Shown: positions 1-10,049 of the stretch, piece after piece
Layout of the letters: each line of letters starts with the position of its first letter
Numbering within the stretch: position 1 is the first letter of the stretch
Assembly: GCF_030247195.1 (NCBI RefSeq)
Contig: NC_080672.1
Coordinates: 348,004,413-348,068,412, forward strand
Direction: 5' to 3'
DNA length: 64,000 bases
DNA from: Topomyia yanbarensis
Taxonomy: Eukaryota > Arthropoda > Insecta > Diptera > Culicidae
Program-made: the position numbers and the translations under genes
Notes under the pieces: generated by a model
Seen by the model: only the letters and a program-made list of their open reading frames with translations
Databases searched by the model: none
What the model was told of the DNA's origin: nothing

Positions 1-54
1 CATGCACGGCACGAGAACGAGCGAGAAAGCGATAGTAGTGCATATTAGCGCGAT

Positions 55-64
55 TATATAAATA
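55..64 (+). promoter_or_regulatory. TATA box of decayed histone H3 copy 1
   Basis: A TATATAAATA box lies about 35-40 nt upstream of the degenerate H3 reading region. Just upstream, at 8-40, is a GCACGAGAACGAGCG-type segment that recurs near 1,120 (before H3 copy 2) and near 28,803 (before the H1 remnant). A block shared by several histone remnants suggests a common histone promoter module. The functional reading is inference. Confidence 0.45.
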
Positions 65-95
65 TCTGTCGGTCGGTTTTTCTCATCATTCGTAT

Positions 96-426
96 TCGTT
101 CAAGCACTAGCAAGCAGCCAGTCCACCGAAGAAAAGCAGTCGGCGATGACGACGGCGGAAAAAGTGCCCCAGCTACTGGTGACTCATCGCAACCCGATCA
201 GGAACTGTCGCCCTGCAAGAATTTCGCCCCAACTAAAGGGCAACAGAGTAGGCTATCGTTCCAGCGTCTGGGTCGTGAGATTGTGCAGGACTGCAAAGTC
301 GAGCTACGCTTACAAAGCTCAGTCGTAATGATGCCCCGAGAAGCCAACGATGCCTACTTGGTCGGTTTGTTCGAGAATGCAAAATAGTGCTTTCTAGCTC
401 ACCGTGTCCGCGGGGAGTGCGCCTGA
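96..426 (+). pseudogene. H3: Histone H3 pseudogene, copy 1
   Basis: Reading across frames recovers the H3 order. An N-terminal STGGK-like stretch is near 120. At 259-388 the frame reads [12 protein letters not shown], then [11 protein letters not shown], then [12 protein letters not shown], against canonical FQRLVREIAQDF...LRFQSSAVM...[12 protein letters not shown]. The end, LAHRVRGECA plus TGA at 424-426, matches canonical LARRIRGERA plus stop. The initiator ATG is lost, the middle is shifted, an in-frame TAG follows the FENAK segment, and the IHAKRVTIMPKDIQ segment is missing. H3 normally has 136 codons. A histone 3' stem-loop follows 29 nt after the stop, so this was once a replication-dependent histone gene. 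It is clearly non-functional. Confidence 0.85.
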
Positions 427-454
427 ATTATGCTCCCGCAATAAAACAATAAAC

Positions 455-470
455 GGTTCTTTACAGGACC
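455..470 (+). terminator. Histone 3' stem-loop after H3 copy 1
   Basis: A 16-nt motif, GGTTCTTTACAGGACC, has a 6-bp stem and a 4-nt loop (TTAC). It has the geometry of the metazoan histone mRNA stem-loop bound by SLBP. It lies 29 nt after the H3-like stop, a normal distance. Confidence 0.75.
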
Positions 471-1085
471 AATTAATTGTGTTCTAATAAGAGTTAAACT
501 GAAATTTACATTTTATGGTGTATAACAAATAATTTTCAGAAAGCAATATAAGAAATACGATGTGTGGAAAGAAAGAAAGAGAATTTAAATTATCCTCTCG
601 CTCGTTTTCGTGCACTGCTTTTCCATTCCTTTCTGCTGCTACTACCATCATAACTGAAACGAATGTGCGTGTTCCCCCACCATCTCATGGCCAGTGTTGC
701 CACAATTGCATGTCGCTATAACAATTTGAATTATTTTATTGATCCTCTCTAGTATTGATAAAATATAGAACATGCAAAGTACACTAGTCGCATGCTTTTA
801 TTCGAACTTTTTGGCAGCCTCCATTGATTAACTGCATAAATCGATTTGTTTGTGCAGCTCCTTGCTAGTAGCAAACTAAATAGCCTTTATCAGCGCTAAC
901 AAATAAAACAAAAGAATTTAAGTTTGTGAAAATCTTCTCTTTCCTTCTTTTCAAATCTGCAACATTCTTTGAAAATATTGTTGGAATGTTGTTATTGAAA
1001 AACTGAACATGCAAGTTTGCTAGCACTGGCCACTAGATTGAAGGCGATGGAAAGACAGAATATTCGTTTTGGTTATGCTAGTATT
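471..1085. other. Spacer between H3 copies 1 and 2
   Basis: No gene is visible. Blocks at 580-670 (CTCTCGCTCGTTTTCGTGC) and 800-895 recur at 1,660-1,740 and 1,785-1,860. The H3 copies therefore sit in roughly 1-kb tandemly duplicated units and were not inserted separately. Confidence 0.5.
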
Positions 1086-1189
1086 GGTAGCCGAACGGAA
1101 AGGAAAGGCACAGGAATGGCACGAAAACGAGCGGGCGAGCGATAGTAGTGCTTTCTTGTGTTTTCATATATGAATATTGGTCGGTCGGT

Positions 1190-1500
1190 TTTTCTCATCA
1201 TTCGTATTCGTTCAAGCACTAGCAAGCAGCCAGTCCACCGGAGGAAAGCAGTTGGCGATGATGACGGTCCGCAAAAGTGCCCAGCTACTGGTGGCCCATC
1301 GCAACCAACTACCGATCAGGAACTGTCGCCATGCTAGTATTTCGCCCCAACTAAAGGGCAACGGAGCAACTAATCCGCTGGCTAACATTCCAGCGTCTGG
1401 TTCGTAAGGTTGTGTATTACTTCAAAGTCGAGCTACGCTTACAAAACTCAGCCGTAATGAAGCCACTGATGCCTACTTGGTCGGTTTGTGGGAGTGGGCG
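1190..1500 (+). pseudogene. H3: Histone H3 pseudogene, copy 2
   Basis: The sequence is colinear with copy 1. KQ.STGGKQLA is readable near 1,225-1,255. FQRLVRKVVYYF and VELRLQNSAVM appear at about 1,390-1,455, then DAYLVGL-coding sequence in another frame. A deletion fuses the GLFE region to the GGGAGTG...TAA remnant of the C-terminus. The first Met is absent and frames shift at least twice. It is followed by a histone stem-loop, and upstream is a TATA-like CATATATGAATATT plus the GCACGAAAACGAGCG block. Non-functional remnant of a replication-dependent H3 gene. Confidence 0.8.
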
Positions 1501-1520
1501 TAAATTACAATAAAAGCAAC

Positions 1521-1536
1521 GGTTCTTTTCAGGACC
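1521..1536 (+). terminator. Histone 3' stem-loop after H3 copy 2
   Basis: GGTTCTTTTCAGGACC forms a 6-bp stem (one G-U pair) around a canonical TTTC loop, just downstream of the truncated H3 copy. An AATAAAAGC stretch lies immediately upstream, as in copy 1. Confidence 0.8.
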
Positions 1537-1860
1537 AATCAATTGTGTTCTAGTGAGAGTTAAACTGAAACTTTTATTTTAAGGTGTGTAGCAAATTTTC
1601 AACAAGCAACATAATACGTTGGGTGGAAAGAAGTAGCTTGCACACGGAACAAAAATTTAAATTATCCTCTCGCTCGTTTCGTGCACTGCTTTTCCATTCC
1701 TTTCTACTGTTATTATCAGTATTACCAAAACGAATGTGTTGTTGCATGTGTTTAAGAGAAACGTTGAAGTCGCATGCTTCTATTCAAGCTTTTTGGCAGC
1801 CCCCGTGAACTAACTGTATTAAATGATTTTTTGTGCAGCTCCGTGCTAGTAGCAAACAAA

Positions 1861-2060
1861 ATGGCCCTACCAGTGTCTGATTCGTGAGATTGTGCAGGAT
1901 TTCAAAGTCGAGCTAAGCTTATAAAGTTCAGCCGTAATGGTACCCGAAGAAGCCAGTCTTGTCGTTTTGTTCGAGGCTACAAAACAGTTCGCCAGGCACG
2001 TAACTATCATGCCAAAAATATCCAACGATCCAGCGCATCACCATCAACACCAACGCCGAT
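1861..2060 (+). pseudogene. H3: Histone H3 pseudogene, copy 3 (3' half)
   Basis: Only the C-terminal half remains. It reads YQCLIREIVQDF, VELSL (stop) SSAVM, ASLVVLFEATKQF and ARHVTIMPKIS, matching H3 FQRLVREIAQDF...SSAVM...GLFEDTN...AKRVTIMPKDI. An in-frame TAA interrupts it, and the last ten H3 residues are replaced by His/Gln-rich low-complexity sequence. The 5' edge abuts the spacer repeat at about 1,860. A histone stem-loop follows at 2,067. Confidence 0.8.
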
Positions 2061-2066
2061 ACCAAA

Positions 2067-2082
2067 GGTTCTTTTCAGAACC
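2067..2082 (+). terminator. Histone 3' stem-loop after H3 copy 3
   Basis: GGTTCTTTTCAGAACC has a perfect 6-bp stem and a TTTC loop, flanked by CCAAA and ACCA as in the metazoan consensus. A purine-rich GAGAATTATTTG stretch lies some 15-25 nt downstream, where a U7-pairing histone downstream element would be. Confidence 0.85.
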
Positions 2083-2184
2083 ACCATTATTACCATAGAG
2101 AATTATTTGAAAATTTCCCATTCAAACGTGATTCTGTTGAATATTATTAGTTTTAAATTAACGTCTCGAATTGAAATCACGACG

Positions 2185-2220
2185 CTCCGGTTATGTGACA
2201 GACATTACCCACCCATCTTT
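2185..2220 (+). repeat. Conserved tail motif downstream of histone stem-loop (1)
   Basis: A 36-nt block begins CTCCGGTTATGTGACAGAC and ends CCCACCCATCTTT. It recurs at 2,645-2,680 and 36,855-36,890, and in weaker form at about 36,529-36,560. Three copies lie 96-118 nt after a histone stem-loop. No function is known to me. Confidence 0.6.
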
Positions 2221-2479
2221 TTTTATTGTGACCACGACACCCCATTTCAATATTTCTGAATGAACAGAAGGTCGAGTTTGGAAAGTTTGTAACTTTCATT
2301 GTACTTAACCAAATTACACAATGTTCGCACTAATGATTCAGAAATATGATCAGGAATCTTCTGTTAGATTTGTAAGTATGTATAATTTACATGAATAAAG
2401 AAAAATTGATTTTCAGGAATCAATTATTATCTGTTCGCGACTTCCTCATGCTAACAATTAATTTCATCGTTAGCCATCT

Positions 2480-2530
2480 CCCTCACCAAGGCCAACAACG
2501 CCAACAAAACCGGTCCTTTTCAGGACCACC
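2480..2530 (+). pseudogene. Histone gene 3' end remnant with stem-loop
   Basis: Sequence like the end of H3 copy 3 (CCAACAACGCCAACAAAAC) is followed by the perfect hairpin GGTCCTTTTCAGGACC at 2,512-2,527 and a purine-rich GTAAAGAATAATTTG downstream. The coding part is gone. This is the fourth stem-loop in 2.5 kb. Confidence 0.65.
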
Positions 2531-2644
2531 ATCATTTTTGTAAAGAATAATTTGAAATATTCCTCGCCCAAATCAGCTTTTGTCCGAAAATCCTAATGAG
2601 TATCAACATATTTGAAGAACGTGTTCCTTATGTATTCTACATCT

Positions 2645-2680
2645 CTCCGGTTATGTCGCAGACATTACCCACCCATCTTT
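2645..2680 (+). repeat. Conserved tail motif downstream of histone stem-loop (2)
   Basis: Second copy of the CTCCGGTTATGT...CCCACCCATCTTT block, 118 nt after the stem-loop at 2,512-2,527. Confidence 0.6.
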
Positions 2681-2689
2681 TGGAACTAA

Positions 2690-4076
2690 AAATATAAATA
2701 ACGTCGTCAATAAAAACAACATCTATGTATTGCTTCAATTTTTTACCAGTTTGGTTATATTTTATCATGTAAGGACAAAGTTTCTAATCCTTCAAAAGCT
2801 GAAATGAACTTACCGAAACTGTTAGGTATTGTATCAATATGCCGGACTCGCAAATTTTTCCTTGACTTCACTGTTTAGAGATAACTCGAACATATAAGTT
2901 ATTCAAAAATGTTTCTGACGAATTAATTAGCAGACAATTGCATATAATACTGGTATCATTCAAATTAATCCAGTTATCACGTTAGCGTAGTACATTGCTT
3001 TTTGGCTCCATACTACGAAAGAGTCAAGATTGAGACATTGTTAAAATATTCAAATAGAACGGATATCAAATTACCAAATCAAAGCAGATAATTAAATTAA
3101 CATCCAACCGAAGCTCAATGCCATGCAGCATATGGCATTTTTCTGCAGCCCTTTAATGCTTTCGATTTTCAAACAAGAATTCTTCAAATTATTTTCTCCC
3201 GGCTATGGTATGGTTTCTTTGTTGCCAGGACCATCTTCCGCCAAGTACACCCACCTAGCCGACACTTTTGCAGTTTTCAATCTGCACTTGAAATGTTGGA
3301 TATAATCGCGCGTCCGATAGACGAAGAGCCTACCGCAAGCGGAGCTTTTTGTAAACTTATAACCATGCATAAACCAATCTTTCCACGGTCTCATTTGCCT
3401 TTGAAGAAATTTAAACAACTTATCCAAGGGGCAGAACTTCAGTTCACGGATTGGTGGGTTGCGACAAAACGCCTATTTAATATGTCTAGCTATATAGAGA
3501 AATGAGCCTATTTTAGCCGTGTTTCCATTTTCACACTACCCATTTGAAGCCGTTGGTTAGAACAGCACCTGCCATCTTTGCTCAACGCATTGGATCAAAT
3601 GGTAGGGCGACAATTGGGGCGCTCGATTCGAGTTTTCGTTGCGCTCAAACACGATAATTGCACCGTTTTCAGTGTATTTGTGTTGTTATATTCGTTCTTA
3701 ACAAAGAAGCAAAGCTGTTGATGGCTATTCATGTGTATTCCATCGTTTGTAGGCCGAGTGATACATGAATTTTGGGAGGCACCCTCCCTTAATAGGGTGA
3801 AAACAGTCAAATTACCCTAAATCCTTTCGTATATGTACCATAAGACGGAGAAAAATTGATCACTTTTTCAATTTTTATTTTTAAAACAAGTATGGGAAAT
3901 CACAGATTAAAAATGTTCCAATTGTGTGAATTAAATCGTTTCATTATAAAAATAAAATAGTGTTATTTTATATTTACAAATCTTGCTGTGCGGGTAACAT
4001 TGATCAGCAGAATCATAGTGCCGAAAAGAAAAATATGATTAGGTCCCAGAGGAAGCCAAAATTGGCTGGAAGGATA
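2690..4076. other. No identified gene
   Basis: AT-rich with no recognised domain. The stretch at 3,200-3,430 is open on the minus strand for 74 codons and partly open on the plus strand. Neither product is recognisable, and no splice or promoter context was evident. Confidence 0.3.
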
Positions 4077-4323
4077 TACACACTCAATTCGGCTCAGTAA
4101 TTTCCCAACAACCGTGTAGTCAGCAAATTTGGATACTGATATCTCAGTAAAGTGAGATTAGTTTGCTGATTTTTAGTGAAATATTATCCGAGCCTCAGCA
4201 CTCAAATGTCACTTTTACTGAGATCTCAGCAAAAAAAAAATTGTTTACTGAGTGTCAGCTGTTGAGATTTCGGCAAAAGATGCGAAAAAAGGTTAGACTC
4301 GGTAGAAAAAATTAAGTGTGTAG
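4077..4323. mobile_element. MITE with TACACACT termini
   Basis: About 247 bp bounded by TACACACTCAATT on the left and the inverse AATTAAGTGTGTA on the right, so inverted ends flanked by TA. The interior is rich in palindromic ACTGAGATCTCAGTAAA-like segments. It has no coding capacity. TA-flanked non-autonomous DNA elements of this kind are abundant in mosquitoes. Confidence 0.6.
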
Positions 4324-4985
4324 ATTACCCTCATTTTTCAGGAAAATAGTCGAAATTAAATAGTTGACAACAAAATCTCACATTTTCGGTGCATTATTTT
4401 ACAAGCATATTTACGATTTCTAAACAACTGATCAGTTCAGTTAGAGTGGCTTGTCTTCATGACTATACAAAGAATTGTTTGTCCTGATCGAAAACACAAG
4501 GCCATTTTCAAATCAGATTTTTGTCTCTGAAATGACCATTAAATGAAAAAAATGATGGTTATCAACAGATGCTGAACATGTTTAGATCCGACATGGTTTT
4601 TAGTTTTTTTTTTGGTTAGGGGAATTCATCTTATTGTACATTTACTGTAACAATTCTCATATGATCAAAATTACGTTGGTGTTCAAAGATACCGCGTTTT
4701 ACGGTGTGATCACTATACTCAAAACCTGACGTGTATGTTCCTATTACTTTTGGGTAAGATTCTATTGTCTTTTCGGTAACAAACCACGCAATTGCGCATT
4801 GCGGTATTCAACTCATATTCCCGCAAAGAATAATTCGGTCGGTTTCTATGATAGTGTTAGTATCGAGTCAAACCAATCGAAATTCCGGCGGAAATTCAGG
4901 CTGAAATCTGGCCCAATATTGGCAGAAACCGTCCGGAATTACGGATTTTTTTTGTTGGGTAGGTTGGATAGTGAAATAAAAAGTA
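4324..4985. other. No identified gene
   Basis: AT-rich sequence with no gene or repeat boundary that I can define. Confidence 0.3.
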
Positions 4986-4989
4986 CAGG

Positions 4990-5140
4990 TAGTTGCCGGA
5001 TCCGGAACAGTAACCGATCCGGACTAGTTCTCGGATCCGGACCAGTTACTAGATCCGGACCAGCACCCAGATCCGGAGCAGTTATCGAATCCGGACCAGC
5101 ACCCGGATCCGGATCAGTTCCTGGATCTAACGCATCCCCT
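4990..5140 (+). repeat. 21-bp minisatellite (GGATCCGGACCAG core)
   Basis: About seven degenerate 21-bp units, each holding GGATCCGGA-CCAG. The period is a multiple of three, so one frame stays open and reads a Gly-Ser-Pro heptad-like repeat (SGPAPRSGAV and similar). No initiation context or homology suggests a real protein. Confidence 0.7.
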
Positions 5141-5219
5141 TACCAGGTCCAGACCTGAACCAGGCCCAGACCCTCAACGTTTATTTGCTGCTTACTGGGA
5201 TGCATCGCAGGGTTAAATT

Positions 5220-5360
5220 ATTTTAGCTTGCTGTCATGTAAAAAAATCTGTACCAATCTGTACTTTTTTACAAAAATCTGTAATCTGTACCGTACCATCT
5301 GTACCAAAAATGCTTAAAAATTCTGTACCTTTCTGGATAAATCTGTACTTGTGGCATCAC
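5220..5360. repeat. TCTGTACC-rich repeat
   Basis: A short stretch made of repeated ATCTGTAC and CTGTACC words, ending just before the foldback element. It probably is the edge of a dispersed repeat whose boundaries are not defined here. Confidence 0.35.
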
Positions 5361-5430
5361 TGACTGTGCATGTTTTATGCAGTCGCTACCTTGCTATTGA
5401 CGTCCGTGAATGAAAAGAAATTTCAATTTA

Positions 5431-8400
5431 CAGTCGAGTCTCCTACTACGCGGATTCCTACAACGCGGCTTCCTACTGCGCGGTACCCGCGTTGTTGGAT
5501 ACCCATAGCTTATGGGATTTCTACTAATTGGGGCTGTGGCCGATTATTTCGTCCGTGTCAACATGTAGCGCCATACTTTCTTTGGCAAAGTTGTTGTACT
5601 CACTTGGGCCTACAACTTAGTGTAATTGGGTATCCAATTAGTTGAGAATTATGCCGCCAGGGGTGTTATGAAGAGAGAGTAAATAAATCGAAATTCTCGT
5701 CGTAATTTCGACTATCATCAAATGGATTCAATGTCAAATATATCAAGACCCTGATTATTTTGAAAGGTGGTGTCTTCGGGGAATTTATAAAAAAAGTCCA
5801 GAGCTTCTGGATGGTAGAAAGTATAACTCACAATTACCCCACCAGGCGGCGCTAGTGCTAATGCAAATATTCAACACATGTTAAAATAATTCTATATCTC
5901 AACAACTTGATTAGATAGACTAGTACTGTCTTCAGCAAAGTTGCTCGAGAGGACGAGGACTACCCAACGGTGATAGATTAGTTTGGAATATTCGCACTAT
6001 GCGGCGCTAGTGAGCGTAGAAGCTTTCAACATATGGTAGATTATGATGTATCTCAAAAGTCTAATAACTTGGAAAATGGTGTTTTCGGCGAAGTTCTCGA
6101 GGAGGTCAAAGGCTACTGGATTATGGATAGATTAAACTGGAATGGACCCGCCAGGCGGCGCTAGTGAGCATTTTCTTTCAAAGCATGTATCTCGAGATCA
6201 TGATCATTTGGAAGGGTGGTGTCCTCGGCAATATTTATAGGCAGGTCGAGCTCTGTCCTACGGCAAACAAATAAGTTCAGAACTCGCCCACTAGATGGCG
6301 CTAAAGAGAATGAAATTTTCTTAACATTATAGATATATTTCTAAAGTCTGATAATTTTGGAAAACGCTGTTTTTGGTAAAGTTCTCCAGGGAGACAAGTG
6401 CAGTTTGACAATGTATAGGAAAATTTCGATTTTACCCACTAGGTGACGCTAGTGAGCACGAATTTTTCCTTTAAATTTATGCATCTCAATATAAAGGTAG
6501 TTTGAAAGTGTGGTGTTTTCAACAAAGTTTCTCGAGAGGTCGAGGACTACCCAACGGTAACAGATTAGTTTAGAATACTCTCACTATGAGGCGCTAGTGA
6601 GCGTAGATGCAGGAACGTCACGAGAAGCATTTTCGAGTTCGATTGCGGTTGGCGAGTCAGCTGAAAAAACACTCGAGAAGAATCTGGCAAACAGCGTACA
6701 TTTCGCCACAGTTGTCGTAGCTTCTTCGCCGTCGTAAAACATCCTTAATTGAAGTCCAGTTTCTTTTCGCTTCGTGTTGACAAATGACCAAAAGCCCTTC
6801 GGGTTTCGACGTAGATTATTCTGCATGCGGTTTACATAGCGTTTATACACAAACTTGTTGTAACAACGATACTTATTACTGGCTAAGTGAACATGCGCTT
6901 AGAAAGAGAACTCCGTCGATTTGTGTACGCACGTAGGGTTTTTGCTCGAGTACGTTTTAGCTTTTGAAGAGTGCTGGTTGACCAGGGCGGCTTGCTTGCT
7001 TACTTCTGAGATAATTCATAATCTACCATATACTGAAAGCTTCCACGCCCACTAACACCGCATAGTGAGAGTATACCAAACTAATCGGTCACCATTGGGT
7101 AGTCCTTGACATATCAAGCAATTTTGTTGAAGACACCACCTTTCTAAACTTCCTTAATATTGAAATGGTGAAATTGAAAAAAAGCGTGCTTACTAGTGTC
7201 ACCCAGAACACGTGCTTACTCGCGTAACCTAGCAATTACCAGACTTTAAAAAAAGATCTATAATATTCAGAAAATTTCATACTCGTTAGCGCCGCCTAAT
7301 GGGTGAGTTCTAAACTAATCTGTTCACCGTATGGCAGAACTCGACCTGCCGATGAATATTACCAAAGACATCACCGTTGCAAATTATCATGATCTCGAAA
7401 TACAGAATATAATATATACTTGCTCACAATCGTAACCTTGCGGGTCCATTCCAAGTTAATCTATCCATGATCGAGTAGTCCTTGAGCTCTTCAAGAACTT
7501 TGCCGAATGCGCAATCTTTAGACATTTGAGATATATCACAATCTACCACAATGTGAAAGCATGAACGCTCACTAGCGCAGCATAGTGAGAGTATTCTAAA
7601 CCACCCTTCTAAACTGCCTTTATGTTGAGATGCAGAAATTGAAAGGAAAAATGCGTACTCACTAGTGTCACCTAGCGGGTAAAATCGATATTTTTCTATA
7701 CATTGTCAAACAGCACTTTTCCCCCTGGAGAACTTTACCAAAACAGCGTTTTCCTAAATTATCAGACATTAGAAATATATAATGTTGAGAAAGCTTCATT
7801 TTCATTAGCGACGCCTAGTGGGCAAGTTTAGAACTAATTTGTTCGCCGTAGGACAGAGCTCGACCTGTCTATGAATATTGCCAAAGACACCACCCTTCCA
7901 AATGATCATGATCTCGAGATACAGGATATGAAAAATAATGCTCACTAGCGCCAACTGGCGGGTCCATTCAACTTTAATCTATCCATAATCGAGTAGCTTT
8001 TGACCTCCTCAAGAACTTTGCCGAAAACACCATCTTTCTAAGTTATTAGACTTTTGAGATATATCATTATCTACTCCATGCTCAAAGCATCTACGCTCAC
8101 TAGCGCCTCATAGTGAGAGTATTCTAAACTAATCTGTTACCGTTGGGTAGTCCTCGACCTCTCGAAAAACTTTGTTGTAAACACCACACTTCTAAACTAC
8201 CTTTATATTGAGATGCATAAATTTAAAGGAAAAATTCGTGCTCACTAGCGTCACCTAGTGGGTAAAATCGAAATTTTCCTATACATTGTCAAACTGCACT
8301 TGTCTCCTTGGAGAACTATACCAAAAACAGCGTTTTCCAAAATTATCAGACTTTAGAAATATATCTATAATGCTAAGAAAATTTCATTCTCTTTAGCGCC

Positions 8401-9258
8401 ATCTAGTGGGCGAGTTCTGAACTTATTTGTTCGCCGTAGGACAGAGCTCGACCTGCCTATAAATATTGCCGAAGACACCACCCTTCCAAATGACCATGAT
8501 CTCGAGATACATGCTTTGAAAGAAAATGCTCACTAGCGCCGCCTGGCGGGTCCATTCCAGTTTAATCTATCCATAATCCAGTAGCCTTTGACCTCCTCGA
8601 GAACTTCGCCGAAAACACCATTTTCCAAGTTATTAGACTTTTGAGATACATCATAATCTACCATATGTTGAAAGCTTCTACGCTCACTAGCGCCGCATAG
8701 TGCGAATATTCCAAACTAATCTATCACCGTTGGGTAGTCCTCGTCCTCTCGAGCAACTTTGCTGAAGACAGTACTAGTCTATCTAATCAAGTTGTTGAGA
8801 TATAGAATTATTTTAACATGTGTTGAATATTTGCATTAGCACTAGCGCCGCCTGGTGGGGTAATTGCGAGTTATACTTTCTACCATCCAGAAGCTCTGGA
8901 CTTTTTTTATAAATTCCCCGAAGACACCACCTTTCAAAATAATCAGGGTCTTGATATATTTGACATTGAATCCATTTGATGATAGTCGAAATTACGACGA
9001 GAATTTCGATTTATTTACTCTCTCTTCATAACACCCCTGGCGGCATAATTCTCAACTAATTGGATACCCAATTACACTAAGTTGTAGGCCCAAGTGAGTA
9101 CAACAACTTTACCAAAGAAAGTATGGCGCTACATGTTGACACGGACGAAATAATCGGCCACAGCCCCAATTAGTCGAAATTCCATAAGCTATGGGTATCC
9201 AACAACGCGGATTCCTTTTTCACGCCCCCAGTTAATCACGTAGTAGGAGACCCGACTG
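5431..9258. mobile_element. 3.8-kb foldback element with pogo-like TIRs
   Basis: The left end is CAGTCGAGTCTCCTACTACG and the right end is the inverse of CAGTCGGGTCTCCTACTACG. TA dinucleotides (5,429-5,430 and 9,259-9,260) flank both ends. The outer arms, 5,431-6,610 and about 8,085-9,258, are inverted copies of about 1.17 kb. The interior consists of ~130-160-bp monomers built on 'CACTAGCGCCGCCTAGTGGG', organised in higher-order units of about 520-590 bp: one in the left arm and about three on the right (markers near 7,422, 7,940 and 8,529). The TIR sequence and TA duplication suggest a non-autonomous pogo/Tigger-type element, by family resemblance. No transposase is present. Confidence 0.75.
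6611..7007 (-). pseudogene. LINE RT-linker fragment captured in foldback apex
   Basis: On the minus strand two overlapping stretches read KLKRTRAKTLRAYTNRR...YNKFVYKRYV and NPKGFWSFVNTKRKETGL...FARFFSSVFS. This is the linker between endonuclease and reverse transcriptase typical of jockey/CR1-type LINEs ('NPK.FW.FVN.KRK', 'FA.FF.SVF'). It has internal stops and neither catalytic domain. It lies exactly between the two arms of the foldback element: repeat sequence stops at GTAGATGC (6,610) and resumes at GAGATAATTC (7,008). Confidence 0.7.
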
Positions 9259-9260
9259 TA

Positions 9261-9540
9261 ACACCGACCGAAATACCCCACCACTACTCCGAGTCGGTTT
9301 TTTCTGACTGCGTTTTAAAGCTAGCCGAATGTAAGTTAAAATTTATTTTATGAGAATTGATGAAACATGAGTGCGACGAAGAAAGGATTTGAATGTGTTG
9401 GTATTGCCGCTTGGGGAAATTTTTGTTGCCACCCTTTTTTGTATTAAACGTCTTGCTATTAGAGCATTTTTTCTTATTACCGTAAAAGTATTACGGCCGA
9501 GTTTTTGGTGTAGTTAAACTTCAGTGAGTTGTTATAGGTA
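9261..9540. other. No identified gene
   Basis: AT-rich sequence between the foldback element and an RT fragment. No feature identified. Confidence 0.3.
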
Positions 9541-9775
9541 CCGCATAGCACTACACGAAGTGCGAAAGGCTATCCGAGAGCTGAAAAATGATAAGGCCGC
9601 TGGGCAGATCCTTTGTCGGCGAATACCAAAGCGGGTTTCGAGAAAGGCGATCATCAACGGAGCAAATGTGTACCCTGCGCCAAATTCTGGATGAATTGCA
9701 GGAATAAAACTTGCGAACTCACCATCAGTTTGTGGATTTCAATACGGCGTACGATGCAGTGAAACGAAACGACCT
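9541..9775 (+). pseudogene. RTE-like reverse transcriptase fragment, copy 1
   Basis: The segment aligns at DNA level with 12,050-12,378 and reads, with breaks, LHEVRKAIRELKNDKAAG, then EYQSGFRERRSSTEQMCTLRQ and a VDFNTAYDAVKR-like motif A. The part between KAAG and the EYQSGF motif is deleted. The words 'GEYQ.GFR..RST', 'LRQIL' and 'DF..AYD' are typical of RTE-like LINE reverse transcriptases in insects. It ends in a poly-C run near 9,790. Non-functional. Confidence 0.65.
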
Positions 9776-9794
9776 GCGGTAGAATAACCCCCCC

Positions 9795-10020
9795 CCCCCC
9801 AACCTATTTTGGTATGCCTACTAGGTGAAGGTGATTGGGTTCAGAGAGGGGTGAGTCTGGAGAGGGTGCATGAGGTGCACGTTTGAGAGGGGTCTGTTGG
9901 GGGGGTTTGAGGGGAGTTTGCTTGATGGGGTGAGGGGTATAATGGAGGTAGCTTCAGGGGGGATGGGCTCAGGAAAGGAGGGCCATCACCTCGCTGCATA
10001 CCCCTAGCTATGCCCCTGTT
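9795..10020. repeat. G-rich dispersed repeat
   Basis: A G/A-rich block ends in CCCCTAGCTATGCCCCTGTT, followed by an AAAATACAGAAAAC stretch. The same end (CCCCTAGCTTTAACCCCTGTT) closes a G-rich block at 60,740-60,920, and a related G-rich block is at 44,820-45,010. It is a repeat family shared across the window. Confidence 0.5.
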
Positions 10021-10049
10021 AAAATACAGAAAACATATACAGGCAAAAA

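Noticed and set aside
3203..3505. Overlapping open frames of 60-74 codons on both strands
   Set aside because: Neither translation resembles a known family, and no codon or signal evidence favours a strand.
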